Shown: positions 22,739 to 31,001 of the stretch, piece after piece
Numbering within the stretch: the stretch's first letter is position 1
Layout: each line of letters begins with the position of its first letter
From: a virus
Reading direction: 5' to 3' (one strand)
Length of the DNA stretch: 60,447 nucleotides
Virus record (IMG/VR): IMGVR_UViG_3300031885_000015
Span: 1 to 60,447 of that record
Made by a program: the position numbers and the translations under genes
Notes under the pieces: generated by a model
Databases searched by the model: none
The model's input: the letters and a program-made list of their open reading frames with translations, nothing else
What the model was told of the DNA's origin: nothing

Positions 22739-22951
22739 GTGAGCACTACGACGAAGTTATACCTTGGTGACGTTTTTATGGTGGCTCAGGCTCGTTGTGG
22801 CCTGTGTCAGAGGATCATTCAGTTTGGTGCCCAAGACCTAGCAGCTGCTCAGAGTAAGCTGGCCTTTCCTATGGGTTGGCACCTAGATGATGACTACGGC
22901 TGGGTCTGTGGAGCGTGTCGCCAGACCCTGAAGCACGAAGCCGTGAGGTAG
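22739..22951 (+). CDS. small zinc-finger protein
   Basis: A 70-residue protein; GTG after AAAGGGAGG. CGLCQRI and CGACRQT, about 35 residues apart, form a C2-C2 zinc site around a Trp-rich segment. Confidence 0.6.
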   Translation: MSTTTKLYLGDVFMVAQARCGLCQRIIQFGAQDLAAAQSKLAFPMGWHLDDDYGWVCGACRQTLKHEAVR

Positions 22952-22956
22952 AAGAG

Positions 22957-23208
22957 GTGATCTCTGACATGAGGCACACAGGTGTGTTCGCCACGAACGA
23001 AGAGCAGGCTGAAATCGAGGGCCTAGTAGCCCAGGGCTGGCAACCACAGCAACCTATGGTTGCGATGTCGATAGCCGACGGCATAGCCCGAGACGAGGCG
23101 ACCGCCAATGTCCCGAAACGGTGTCACCAGATCGCTCTAACTCACGGGCTGCCAGAGATCCCAGGGTACTATGGCCTCACTCAGGATGGTGAGTTCGTAA
23201 CTGTGTAG
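22957..23208 (+). CDS. unknown protein
   Basis: An 83-residue protein; start GTG 22957 or ATG 22969. Helical then GYYGLTQDGEF. No family recognised. Confidence 0.5.
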   Translation: MISDMRHTGVFATNEEQAEIEGLVAQGWQPQQPMVAMSIADGIARDEATANVPKRCHQIALTHGLPEIPGYYGLTQDGEFVTV

Positions 23209-23302
23209 GGAGATACATTGATACTTAACCTCTCGCTCACCATATCGTTAGGGGGAGTAGAGTCTGCCAAGTAAGAAGAGACCCAAGCAGCTCATCTTCC
23301 CT

Positions 23303-23785
23303 ATGGACGTAGGTGATTCCACGGCACGAAGGAGGTACAGTAGATCTAGCCTGGTTCTCACTTCTTGGGAGAGGGGTGGGGCTCCAGTGATTGGGGTTAC
23401 CCTAGAGCAGTTTGGGAACATTAAGGGAGGGGCCGAAGCGCAGGAAGTACTACAGCGATTGATAGCCAACAATCCTGACCAGATGCTCGCTGACGTCTGG
23501 GACGTTCCGATCACCTTTATTCGGAAGCTTCGAAAAGACCTAGGTATCTACAAGAGTAAGTCTGGTCGGATTGCTCATGTGGAGGATGCTAGGAACGTTA
23601 CCTGGCCATCGTCCGTGTTTAGCTCGGCACCTCGAGAGGAGAGTGTAGGGTTCCGTGTTCGACTGTCTGGAATCTTTACAGGTGAGGCACTGTTTGCTCG
23701 TCTTGAGGATCTAGAAGCTCTCGTGATAGAAGGCCCTGAGAAAAGATACCGGTTTAGTATCAGCTTGGAGGAGGTGCAGGATTAG
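23303..23785 (+). CDS. unknown protein with HTH-like segment
   Basis: A 160-residue protein. ATG 23303 lacks a good ribosome binding site; the frame is open upstream and a CTG at 23264 follows GGGGGAG, so an unusual start is possible. NNPDQMLADVWDVPITFIRKLRKDLGIYK looks like a helix-turn-helix. Possibly a regulator. Confidence 0.55.
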   Translation: MDVGDSTARRRYSRSSLVLTSWERGGAPVIGVTLEQFGNIKGGAEAQEVLQRLIANNPDQMLADVWDVPITFIRKLRKDLGIYKSKSGRIAHVEDARNVTWPSSVFSSAPREESVGFRVRLSGIFTGEALFARLEDLEALVIEGPEKRYRFSISLEEVQD

Positions 23786-23989
23786 ATGTTGCTAGGCCCA
23801 GGCAGATACTGTTCAAATGGCGCGGGTCTGCTTGTCTTCGGTGCCGCGTGTGGGCTAGCTGGGCTCAGCTTTGGTGGGGTGATAATTGCAGATATCACCC
23901 GTGGTTCTCCCTTGTTTGGGCTCCCGTGCCTGCTTGGCAGTGTTCTCGGAGTACTAGGAGCTTGGTATGTGGCAAGGCTGATCTCCTAG
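23786..23989 (+). CDS. small two-span membrane protein
   Basis: A 67-residue protein starting directly after the previous stop, with GGAGGAGG upstream. Two hydrophobic helices (about 12-33 and 43-63) joined by a polar TRGS turn. Confidence 0.6.
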   Translation: MLLGPGRYCSNGAGLLVFGAACGLAGLSFGGVIIADITRGSPLFGLPCLLGSVLGVLGAWYVARLIS

Positions 23990-24016
23990 CCACAACTCGC
24001 ATAGGAGAGTGAGGTC

Positions 24017-24229
24017 ATGAGATCCCCTCAATGGTTACATCCTAGGTGGCTTATAGCAAGAGACTCAAACGGTCAGCTCCTTCTTGTGCATCAAAGTACA
24101 GGAAGTGTTGTTAACTGGTCAGAGGCTCGAGAAGCCTTCGACGCGCTAGAGCTCGCTGCAAAGCTGGCTGAACGTAGTTTGGTTACCGAGGGGGAGGATG
24201 AAGATGGCAGACGAGCCTCTGGATATTGA
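24017..24229 (+). CDS. small unknown protein
   Basis: A 70-residue protein; ATG after AGGAGAGTGAGG. N-terminal W-rich beta hairpin, then helix EAFDALELAAKLAE. Overlaps the next gene by 32 nt. Confidence 0.55.
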   Translation: MRSPQWLHPRWLIARDSNGQLLLVHQSTGSVVNWSEAREAFDALELAAKLAERSLVTEGEDEDGRRASGY

Positions 24230-24515
24230 GTTCTTCGAGGATCCAGAGGAGCTAGGGGCTTCCTGCGTCTTGAGGGCTCACAAGAGTAGACCTGGTCTAG
24301 AGACCGCCGAATTTGATCAGTTCGCCCTGATAGGCCTCAAGGGATCCCAGATAACCATATGTATCGCTGCGGACCTGAAGGATGTCGAGCGAGGGATCCT
24401 CGAGCTGCAGAAGTGTTATACCCTAGCGCTAAAGCGTCAGAAGGAGTTCGAGACCTTCTCTACGATCATGCGGCGGATAGTTGAAACTGAGGAGCCTGGC
24501 AGGCGGGGAGAGTGA
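24198..24515 (+). CDS. unknown acidic protein
   Basis: A 105-residue protein; ATG after GGGGGAGG. Acidic start, beta strands (QFALIGLKGSQITICIA) and a long final helix. No family recognised. Confidence 0.55.
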   Translation: MKMADEPLDIEFFEDPEELGASCVLRAHKSRPGLETAEFDQFALIGLKGSQITICIAADLKDVERGILELQKCYTLALKRQKEFETFSTIMRRIVETEEPGRRGE

Positions 24516-24520
24516 AGGTC

Positions 24521-25018
24521 ATGAACTTCCTCGATCTACTTATGCAGGTTCGAACCCGAGCTAACCTCTCCTGGAAGCCTCCTGAACGTCTCCTTTCACT
24601 AGATCCTGGGGAAACGCTCGGATGGGCCTTCTTCTGTAGTGGCAAGCTATACGAGCGGGGACAAGTCTCCTTGACGAGCTCTACCTCTCAGATCCTTCAA
24701 CTTCTAAAACGGTTCCTGCCTGCTATCGTAGTTGCAGAGGACTATCGCATCTATAGCTGGGAGGCAAAGAGGCACGCTTGGAGGGATCTCTTCACCCCGC
24801 GTCTGCTTGGTATAATCGAGAGTCTGTGCAGCCAGCAAGGAATACCTCTCTTCCTCCAGATGGCTGGCCTTCCAAAGGGGTTCTGTAAGGACAAGAGACT
24901 AAGAGAGTGGGGCTTTTACCAGAGAGGACAGCCTCATGCAAATGACGCCATTCGACACGGTACTTACTTTCTCCTCTTCGGTAGGGCAATAATCGAGGCC
25001 GTACCTCAGCTCCGATAA
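24521..25018 (+). CDS. RuvC-like RNase H-fold nuclease
   Basis: A 165-residue protein (GTG 24512 is an alternative start). RuvC-type motifs: first strand LLSLDPGETLGWAFF (Asp), second IVVAEDYRIYS (Glu-Asp), and C-terminal HANDAIRHGTYFLL (Asp). It would cut Holliday junctions or other branched DNA before packaging. The stop overlaps the helicase start (ATG), so the two are coupled. Confidence 0.82.
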   Translation: MNFLDLLMQVRTRANLSWKPPERLLSLDPGETLGWAFFCSGKLYERGQVSLTSSTSQILQLLKRFLPAIVVAEDYRIYSWEAKRHAWRDLFTPRLLGIIESLCSQQGIPLFLQMAGLPKGFCKDKRLREWGFYQRGQPHANDAIRHGTYFLLFGRAIIEAVPQLR

Positions 25019-26400
25019 TGGCACTAGCACTGAGGGAGTACCAAGTGAAAGATGTAGAGTTTATGGTGAGCCGCTCGCGTATGATCCTTGCCAATGAGCC
25101 TGGGCTCGGCAAAACAGCAGAGACCCTACTAGCTCTGAGAGCTCTCGGAGTTAGCTCCGCCCTTGTTCTAGGACCCAAGGTCAGCCTGGGAGTATGGAAA
25201 GACGAAGCTAAAAGATGGCTTCAGGTTTCCTCTCTTCTCTATATAGGGACCCCTCCACAGAGAAAGCTTATCTGGCAGGAGTACTTGAAACAAAAACCTC
25301 TGCTCCTAATCACTAACTACGCCTTGGTTGAGGAAGTACTCTCTCTTTGTCAGGGGTGGCAAGCGATCATCTGCGATGAGGTACACCTTGCAGGGCTACT
25401 TAACCGCAAAACGAGGACGTTTGCAACGCTCAAGCGGGCGTATAGTAGACACCTGTTCCTCCTCACTGGTACTCCCGTGCGACGAGGCCCTCAGGATCTG
25501 TGGGCCCTTCTGAACCTAATCGACTCTCGTAGCTTCAGTAGCTATTGGCGGTTCATAGAGGAGCACTGCATCACTTTTGAGGATCCCTTCGGACTTACTA
25601 TTGAGGGACGTCCCAAGAATGTAGTAAAGTTCGCTAGCATGCTTTCTCAATATATGGTAAGAAGGACAAAGAAGCAGGTTTTGTCTGAGCTGCCGGACAA
25701 GGTACGTCAACCCATTCCTCTACAGCTGGCAGGAGAGCAGAAGCGACTCTACGATGATCTTGCTAGCAATATGATTGCTGATCTGGGGACAGAGGGTAGC
25801 CATCTCCTCGTCACTCCTAATCGGATCTCTCAGCTCCTAAGACTAAGGCAAATTCTCGTAACCCCACGACTTGTAGGAAGCCCAGCTCTAGGTGTTGCTT
25901 TAGAAGCGCTTGAGGAGCTGGCAGTGGCTGAGCTTTCTTCTGGTAGAGCCTTGGTTGTTTTTACACCCTTTCGAAAGGCTATTCCCTTCATTGTAGAGAT
26001 CTTAGAAGCTCTGCAAGCAAGAGTTTACGTCGTCCATGGGGGACTACCTCAAGAGCAGGTGCATAGTTCGACCCAGGCGTTCCAGCTTGGCTCGGGTCCA
26101 AGAGCCCTAGTTTGTACGATCAAGAGTGGAGCCTCTTTTACTGCTCACGCAGCTAGCACAGCGATTTTCGTGGGGTGCGAGTGGAGCGCTATCGAGAACC
26201 TACAGGCTGAAGATAGGCTTCACAGACTAGGTCAGAAGGTTGCTGTACATGTATACTACCTGCTGCATAGGCAGACAGTAGATGAGGCTATATTGGAGGT
26301 CCTTAATAACAAGCAGAGAGCTGCAAACTGGATCCTTAGTCCAGAAGTGATGCTCGATCAGGTGTGGCGTGGGGCCGGTTGCAATCCAAAGCAGCCCTAA
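25018..26400 (+). CDS. SNF2-type DNA helicase/translocase
   Basis: A 460-residue SF2 ATPase: Q-like motif LREYQ, Walker A NEPGLGKTAETL (about residue 28), Walker B CDEVH (about 118), motif III LLTGTPVRRG, and motif VI AEDRLHRLGQK, the SNF2 signature. It probably translocates on duplex DNA in replication, recombination or restart; phage SNF2-like helicases are common beside recombination genes. The stop lies 18 bp before the 26419 promoter. Confidence 0.9.
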   Translation: MALALREYQVKDVEFMVSRSRMILANEPGLGKTAETLLALRALGVSSALVLGPKVSLGVWKDEAKRWLQVSSLLYIGTPPQRKLIWQEYLKQKPLLLITNYALVEEVLSLCQGWQAIICDEVHLAGLLNRKTRTFATLKRAYSRHLFLLTGTPVRRGPQDLWALLNLIDSRSFSSYWRFIEEHCITFEDPFGLTIEGRPKNVVKFASMLSQYMVRRTKKQVLSELPDKVRQPIPLQLAGEQKRLYDDLASNMIADLGTEGSHLLVTPNRISQLLRLRQILVTPRLVGSPALGVALEALEELAVAELSSGRALVVFTPFRKAIPFIVEILEALQARVYVVHGGLPQEQVHSSTQAFQLGSGPRALVCTIKSGASFTAHAASTAIFVGCEWSAIENLQAEDRLHRLGQKVAVHVYYLLHRQTVDEAILEVLNNKQRAANWILSPEVMLDQVWRGAGCNPKQP

Positions 26401-26418
26401 AAAATTTTGAATCCCTTG

Positions 26419-26447
26419 TTGACAAAAGGGCGAAAATGTAGTATAAT
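26419..26447 (+). promoter_or_regulatory. strong promoter of the DNA metabolism operon
   Basis: TTGACA (26419-26424, consensus), 17 bp, TATAAT (26442-26447). The best -35/-10 pair in the window; it drives a structured leader of about 210 nt. Confidence 0.92.
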
Positions 26448-26454
26448 AAAGGTA

Positions 26455-26665
26455 GGGGAATAAGGGTTCCCTAAGGACAAGTCGTGAGTCGAGACTATTG
26501 GGCTGGGCAGCCTATCCGGTGCGCCTGTCGTCTAAACTGTTCGTAGTGAGCTGCCCCAGGATACCTGCCCACCAGGCAGGAGATGTGGGTAGAGTCCCAC
26601 CAGGCGCACTAGGTAGTTTGAGGGCCAATCGAAACTGCATCCTTTGCAGGAGAGGAGGCAAGTGG
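26455..26665 (+). ncRNA. structured leader RNA, cobalamin-riboswitch-like
   Basis: An untranslated leader between promoter and first gene. CCAGGATACCTGCC (26556-26569) matches the B12-box consensus of cobalamin riboswitches (AGCCAGGAGACCTGCC) with G to T at one variable position. Upstream, GGG-N6-ATCC (26505-26517) and ACTGT (26536-26540) match the conserved core order. The segment between them, GTGCGCCTG (26519-26527), pairs perfectly with CAGGCGCAC (26601-26609) downstream of the B12 box, as in the L5-L13 kissing loop of known cobalamin riboswitches. Hairpins CCTGCC/GGCAGG (26564-26580) and GTGGG/CCCAC (26585-26600) lie between. The GGGAA and GCCACTG elements are missing, so it would be a compact variant. 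The operon encodes a B12-dependent reductase. Confidence 0.6.
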
Positions 26666-26827
26666 TTGAGTGAAGTCAACGACTTCCTTGTGTATCTGCG
26701 AAATAAGGGTATTCATCTTATGACCTACGACTTTCGTGCCGCGATCAATGGCATGTACATAGAGGTTGACGTACCAAAGGTCCTGAAGGAGTTCCAACAA
26801 CTCTCTGACCGAGTAGAGTCGAGCTAA
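26666..26827 (+). CDS. small unknown protein
   Basis: A 53-residue protein; TTG start with GAGGAGG 7 nt upstream. The frame is open further upstream but that region is the structured leader. Small alpha/beta (NDFLVYLRNKGI...MYIEVDVPKVLKEFQQL). First gene after the leader, so the direct target of any translational control. Confidence 0.65.
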   Translation: MSEVNDFLVYLRNKGIHLMTYDFRAAINGMYIEVDVPKVLKEFQQLSDRVESS

Positions 26828-26848
26828 GAGGAAGGAGAACCAACATCT

Positions 26849-28045
26849 ATGGAGGATACTGGTGGGCTTCACGCATACTTCTCCTTGGAGCAGCGACTAG
26901 CGTATGAAGCTCATTTAGCTGGGGTCAAGGAGCCTACGCAGGCCTCTACCGAGACCTCGAGAGCCATTCATACCTATGACAGGATCTCGTTTCTCAGGTG
27001 TAGGAGGCGGTGGGACCTCGAAAGTCCACTGAGGAAGGGTCTTGCTCCGAAGGGTGGAGAGGCACAGCTTGCTCCCTGGTTCGGCTCTGGCATCCACTTC
27101 GCACTGGAAGATCTTCATGGCTGGAAGAGGTTTTCATCTGCAGCTGAGGCACTAGAGGCCTACTACAAGTCATTTCCTGAGGCTGAAAGGCCAATAGATT
27201 CGGAGGCAACACTTCAGCTGGCGAAGGATATGTTGGCGTACTACCAGGTCTGGCTACAAGACAAGGACGACTATCGGACTCTCTGGTATGATGGGCAACC
27301 TCAGGTAGAGGTGAAGTTCCAGATTCCTATACCTGAGCTCAACTCAGACCTAACACAAGCACCCAAGATCTTTGCGGAGGGAACATTTGATCGGGTCGTG
27401 TTGGATGCGTACGGTAGGGTGTGGTTGATGGACTACAAGACTGCAAAGATCTTTGACACAAACAAGTTGGAGACCGATCTGCAGATTAGCACCTACCTTT
27501 GGGCAGCTGAGCAGTGGTATAGGCCTCTGCGGCGGGTCGATCAAAAGGCCAAAGTGCCTGTCGAGGGCATGATATACCTGCAGATGAAGAAGGAAGCTCC
27601 AGCAGAGCCCAGGGTCCTTAAGAATGGTGGTTTCAGCACCGACAAGAGGCAGAGAACGACCTACAAGTTGTACTACAAGGCGCTAATGGAGCGCTTTAAG
27701 AATCACCGTAACATACCTTCTTTCTACGGTGAAGTGTTGGAGGGGCTACTTGGAGAGGAGTCGCCAGAGGGAGACCGATACATTCGCTGGGATCAAGTTC
27801 TAAGGAACCCTACCTTCAGACAGTCCGTCTACCAGCACCTAGTAGCGCAGGCGAGAGAGATGCTAAACCCGAACGTAGCTATCTACCCGAGCCCAACTCG
27901 GGACTGCATCTGGGACTGTCCATTCCGCGTCGCCTGTATAGCCATGGATGATGGGAGTGACTGGGAGTACATGCTCGGTGGTGAGCTGGAGAAGCGGAGG
28001 GACCCGCGCGACTGGCGAAAGCGCATTGTATTCCCAACTGCTTGA
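26849..28045 (+). CDS. RecB/Cas4-type PD-(D/E)XK nuclease with Fe-S cysteines
   Basis: A 398-residue protein. The nuclease core has EGTFDRVV (Asp, about residue 178) and VWLMDYKTAK (D-x-K). An N-terminal Cys (FLRCRRRW, about 51) and a C-terminal CIWDCPFRVAC (about 352-362) match the four-Cys Fe-S site of Cas4/AddB nucleases. It resects or trims DNA ends for recombination. It is followed by a Sak4-like ATPase and DUF669, the usual phage recombination group. Confidence 0.85.
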   Translation: MEDTGGLHAYFSLEQRLAYEAHLAGVKEPTQASTETSRAIHTYDRISFLRCRRRWDLESPLRKGLAPKGGEAQLAPWFGSGIHFALEDLHGWKRFSSAAEALEAYYKSFPEAERPIDSEATLQLAKDMLAYYQVWLQDKDDYRTLWYDGQPQVEVKFQIPIPELNSDLTQAPKIFAEGTFDRVVLDAYGRVWLMDYKTAKIFDTNKLETDLQISTYLWAAEQWYRPLRRVDQKAKVPVEGMIYLQMKKEAPAEPRVLKNGGFSTDKRQRTTYKLYYKALMERFKNHRNIPSFYGEVLEGLLGEESPEGDRYIRWDQVLRNPTFRQSVYQHLVAQAREMLNPNVAIYPSPTRDCIWDCPFRVACIAMDDGSDWEYMLGGELEKRRDPRDWRKRIVFPTA

Positions 28046-28079
28046 CGCTGTATCTACATATCGAGGAGGAATGATAGAG

Positions 28080-29024
28080 GTGGCAGAAGAAGAGACTTCC
28101 GCAGGCACGACTACAGGTCCTACAGGTCCTACAGGTCCTACAGATGACGCCTCACCGGCCCCAGCACAAGCCTCTCCTGCTAAGGCTCCACCGTTTACCA
28201 TTGGTACTGCAAAAAGCAAGATACGGTACGTAAAGGCTCTTATCTACGGACCGTATGGTGGAGGCAAAACCACCCTAGCAGCCCAGGCACAGGATGTCCC
28301 AGCCATGCAGGACGTGCTTTTCCTCGATACAGAGGCAGGAAGCAGAAGCATCCGCAACCGTGAGGATATCGATCTCGTCACGATTACCAGCTATGCTACG
28401 TTCGCTGAGGCGTTTAAGTTCCTTCGGCTCCACTGCAGACTCCGGGATGAAGGTAACGAAGTACTCCTAGCCAAGCTGGAGTCGATGTTCAAGCAGGTAC
28501 CAGTGAAGGAGATCAAGAGGCCAAAGCACTACAACACAGTAATTATCGACACGCTAACTGAAGTGCAGAAGCTCTCGATGTACCAGATACTAGGGGTACA
28601 GGTAAGCCAGACGGAGCTTGACATGCCTCTTAATGCTCCAGCGTACAAGGAGTGGGGACAGAGCATCGAGATGATCCGGCTCTTGATTCGGTCGTTCCGA
28701 GACCTGCCAATGCATGTCCTACTGGTCTGTGCTAGTCAGGTCGAGAAGGATGACATGAGCCGCTTCTACAGCTTTCCCGCTCTTCCTGGTAAGCTTGCCA
28801 ACGAGAGCCTCGGCTTCATGGATCTCGTAGGATACCTAGAGGCTGGAGTACCAAGGGGAGTAGAGGCTGGGGCTGCAACCTCTGAGGGGGGAGGTGGGCT
28901 TAAGCGTAGATTGTGGGTGTCGCCAGGGTACACCCACAAGGCAAAGAATCGCTTCCGCAATTTCAAGGGTGTGTACATTGACGACCCAAATATGGCTCAG
29001 CTGTGGAAGCTCAGTACTGAGTAG
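28080..29024 (+). CDS. Sak4-like RecA-fold ATPase (AAA_24)
   Basis: A 314-residue protein. A disordered Pro/Thr/Gly head holds a PTG tripeptide repeat from a 9-bp DNA repeat (28106-28141). The core has Walker A YGPYGGGKTT (about residue 60), VLFLDTEAGS, Walker B VIIDTLTE and a final sensor region. Sak4-type proteins promote single-strand annealing or exchange with a partner ssDNA-binding protein. GTG 28080 is chosen for its 9-nt spacing from GAGGAGGA. Confidence 0.85.
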   Translation: MAEEETSAGTTTGPTGPTGPTDDASPAPAQASPAKAPPFTIGTAKSKIRYVKALIYGPYGGGKTTLAAQAQDVPAMQDVLFLDTEAGSRSIRNREDIDLVTITSYATFAEAFKFLRLHCRLRDEGNEVLLAKLESMFKQVPVKEIKRPKHYNTVIIDTLTEVQKLSMYQILGVQVSQTELDMPLNAPAYKEWGQSIEMIRLLIRSFRDLPMHVLLVCASQVEKDDMSRFYSFPALPGKLANESLGFMDLVGYLEAGVPRGVEAGAATSEGGGGLKRRLWVSPGYTHKAKNRFRNFKGVYIDDPNMAQLWKLSTE

Positions 29025-29065
29025 CACGCCACAGCAAGGCTAGCACCACCAAGGAGGAACGTGTA

Positions 29066-29542
29066 GTGGCTGAGGATGATTTGGGGATGCCCGGCATGGA
29101 AGCTGAAGACGGAGATATCCTTCCACTAGATGAGCTAGATGAGACTGCGAGACCAGCCTTCCAGCCCCTGCCACCTGGTATCATGATGTGTGAGATAGCT
29201 GATCATCAGTACGCAATCTCGAAGGCTGGTAATCCGATGATTTCCGTTCAGTTTCGAGTAACTGACCCGAGGTACGATGGTCGCCTCCTCTTCACTCACT
29301 TCGTGCTCAACAGTGAGTTTGGACGGGTCAACCTCAAGAAGTTCCTGGTCCGAGTGTGCCCAGAGGTCGATCTGAAGACCTTCGCACCCAAGAGATTCTG
29401 TAACGAGGGCACCGCAATCGGTAGGCCCTGTAGAGTCAGGATTCGCATCGGCGTCAACAAGGGGAAGAAGGGCAACGAGGTTAGGGAGATCCTTGCAGCA
29501 GGCGACGCCTCTGCTGACTTCCTGGATGGACTCAACCCGTAG
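29066..29542 (+). CDS. DUF669 ssDNA-binding-like protein
   Basis: A 158-residue protein with an acidic start, then an OB-like beta region (MCEIADHQYAISKAGNPMISVQFRV...GRLLFTHFVL) typical of DUF669. These occur directly after Sak4-like ATPases and act as the ssDNA-binding partner. GTG start after AAGGAGG. Confidence 0.8.
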   Translation: MAEDDLGMPGMEAEDGDILPLDELDETARPAFQPLPPGIMMCEIADHQYAISKAGNPMISVQFRVTDPRYDGRLLFTHFVLNSEFGRVNLKKFLVRVCPEVDLKTFAPKRFCNEGTAIGRPCRVRIRIGVNKGKKGNEVREILAAGDASADFLDGLNP

Positions 29543-29555
29543 ATCTCCAAGAGAT

Positions 29556-29588
29556 GCGTGCGGCCTGGCCTCTAGTCAGGCCGCACGC
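29556..29588 (+). terminator. strong 12-bp hairpin, possible attenuator
   Basis: GCGTGCGGCCTG (29556-29567) pairs perfectly with CAGGCCGCACGC (29577-29588), loop 9 nt, no T run. It probably protects the upstream mRNA 3' end or slows transcription between recombination genes and the deazaguanine genes. Confidence 0.7.
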
Positions 29589-29610
29589 GCTCAGGAGGAG
29601 GGACAAGAAT

Positions 29611-29823
29611 GTGACTGGCGACGGATCTAACGAGATGTCAGTCAAGGCAGTTGCAGCAGAGCTAGGAGTAACCTACGTTACTGCCCTAAACTATGTGAAG
29701 CGTGGGCTACTGCAAGGAAGGAGAAAGGGAGGACGGTGGAAGATAGCACAGCAGGAGTTTGACAGATTCCAGCAGGAAGGGAATTATCCTAGAAGTGTGA
29801 CTGCCCAGAAGGAGGCTCCATAA
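29611..29823 (+). CDS. MerR/excisionase-type HTH protein
   Basis: A 70-residue protein. SVKAVAAELGVTYVTALNYVKRGLLQGRRKGGRWKIAQQEFDRF is a winged HTH_17-type domain. GTG 29611 has GGAGGAGGG upstream; an ATG two bases earlier is followed at once by a stop (ATGTGA). Likely a small regulator placed at the head of the deazaguanine cassette. Confidence 0.78.
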   Translation: MTGDGSNEMSVKAVAAELGVTYVTALNYVKRGLLQGRRKGGRWKIAQQEFDRFQQEGNYPRSVTAQKEAP

Positions 29824-29825
29824 TC

Positions 29826-30227
29826 TTGGGACCAGCAGATGGTGCTTGGGACATCGTTCAGCTAGGCTGTACCCTCACCTTCGATGCTGCTCACTACCTG
29901 CCTCGCCATGAGGGCAAGTGCAAGAGGCTACATGGGCACACCTACCAGGTGGAGGCTGTTGTGCAAGGGCACGTAGATCCCAATACTGGGATGGTAGTAG
30001 ATTTCAGCATTCTGGAGGGAGCTCTCCTTAGAGTCACCGAAAAGCTGGATCACAACTGTCTGAACGAGGTGCTGAGTTTTACTCCCACAGCGGAGAACAT
30101 TGCTGCATGGATATTTCTCCAGCTACAGGCAGAGCTAGGTTCAGCAGGTACTGGGGGACAGGAGCTAGCTCTCGTGTCTGTGACGGTACACGAAACCCCG
30201 ACCTCCTTTGCAAAGGTAGGTGCCTAG
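29826..30227 (+). CDS. queD: QueD, 6-carboxytetrahydropterin synthase
   Basis: A 133-residue T-fold enzyme. FDAAHYL gives the first zinc His, KCKRLHGHTYQVEA holds the catalytic Cys and the HGH zinc ligands, VVDFSILEGAL and LDHNCLNE carry the acidic partners, and PTAENIAAWI and VTVHET bind the pterin. It converts dihydroneopterin triphosphate to 6-carboxytetrahydropterin. TTG start with AAGGAGG 11 nt upstream. Directly followed by QueE. Confidence 0.93.
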   Translation: MGPADGAWDIVQLGCTLTFDAAHYLPRHEGKCKRLHGHTYQVEAVVQGHVDPNTGMVVDFSILEGALLRVTEKLDHNCLNEVLSFTPTAENIAAWIFLQLQAELGSAGTGGQELALVSVTVHETPTSFAKVGA

Positions 30228-30228
30228 G

Positions 30229-30999
30229 ATGTTGGAAGGCCCCTCAGGGAGTAGCTGCGTAAAAGATAAGAGGTACCCAATCAATGAGATCTTTGGGCCA
30301 ACTATCCAGGGAGAAGGACCGCTTCTCGGAACTCCCAGCGTATTTCTTCGTACCCAGGGCTGCGATAACAGCTGTGTGTGGTGTGATACACCTTACGCAC
30401 TGAAGGGTCCCTGCCGGCACATGACTGCTATGGAGATCCTGACAGAGCTCCAGCTCAAGGCAGAGGGATGCAAGTGGGTGACTATCACGGGAGGAAACCC
30501 ACTAATCCATGACCTCTTTGAGCTAATTAGACCACTCCATGGACTAGGTTTCCTCGTAGGCGTGGAGACTCAAGGTACAGTGTTCAGGGAGTGGGTTAGA
30601 GACTGCGACAGCATAGTTCTGTCTCCTAAGCCTCCTAGCTCAGGAAACGCTACTGATTCCTTTGTCGTGCAAAGGTTCGTCTCGCAGCTTCATCGGACAG
30701 GGTTATCTATCAAGCCTTGGTCCCTCAAGGTCGTGGTGTTCGACGACATCGACTACGCGTATGCCAAGCAACTCCACTCTCTCTTTCCCTTCAATCTACT
30801 GCATCTCCAGGTAGGGAACAATATACCTCTAGATGCAGTCATGGACTACCCTGCCTACATAAGCCGTTTACGGTGGCTTGCAGAGAAGGTTCTGGCTGAT
30901 CATCAGAAAGACGGTTTCTTCTGGCACGACGTAGATCAGGGTGTGAAGGTGCTACCTCAGCTGCACCTGCTCCTATACGGCCCTAAGAGAGGTGTATAG
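30229..30999 (+). CDS. queE: QueE, 7-carboxy-7-deazaguanine synthase (radical SAM)
   Basis: A 256-residue radical SAM enzyme: EIFGPTIQGEGPLLG opening, the [4Fe-4S] motif CDNSCVWCD (about residues 45-53, C-x3-C-x2-C), the ITGGNPL SAM-binding strand and KPP later. It contracts 6-carboxytetrahydropterin to 7-carboxy-7-deazaguanine (CDG). ATG 30229 has AGGTAGG upstream (GTG 30220 is an alternative), 1 nt after QueD. Confidence 0.93.
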   Translation: MLEGPSGSSCVKDKRYPINEIFGPTIQGEGPLLGTPSVFLRTQGCDNSCVWCDTPYALKGPCRHMTAMEILTELQLKAEGCKWVTITGGNPLIHDLFELIRPLHGLGFLVGVETQGTVFREWVRDCDSIVLSPKPPSSGNATDSFVVQRFVSQLHRTGLSIKPWSLKVVVFDDIDYAYAKQLHSLFPFNLLHLQVGNNIPLDAVMDYPAYISRLRWLAEKVLADHQKDGFFWHDVDQGVKVLPQLHLLLYGPKRGV

Positions 31000-31001
31000 C
31001 A

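Noticed and set aside
26519-26609. Possible tRNA or tRNA-like structure (T-arm-like GTGGG-TAGAGT-CCCAC and an acceptor-like helix)
   Set aside because: 35 nt lie between position 8 and the anticodon-like stem instead of about 18, the loop lacks U33, and the T loop has 6 nt. The pairing is better explained by a riboswitch-type pseudoknot.
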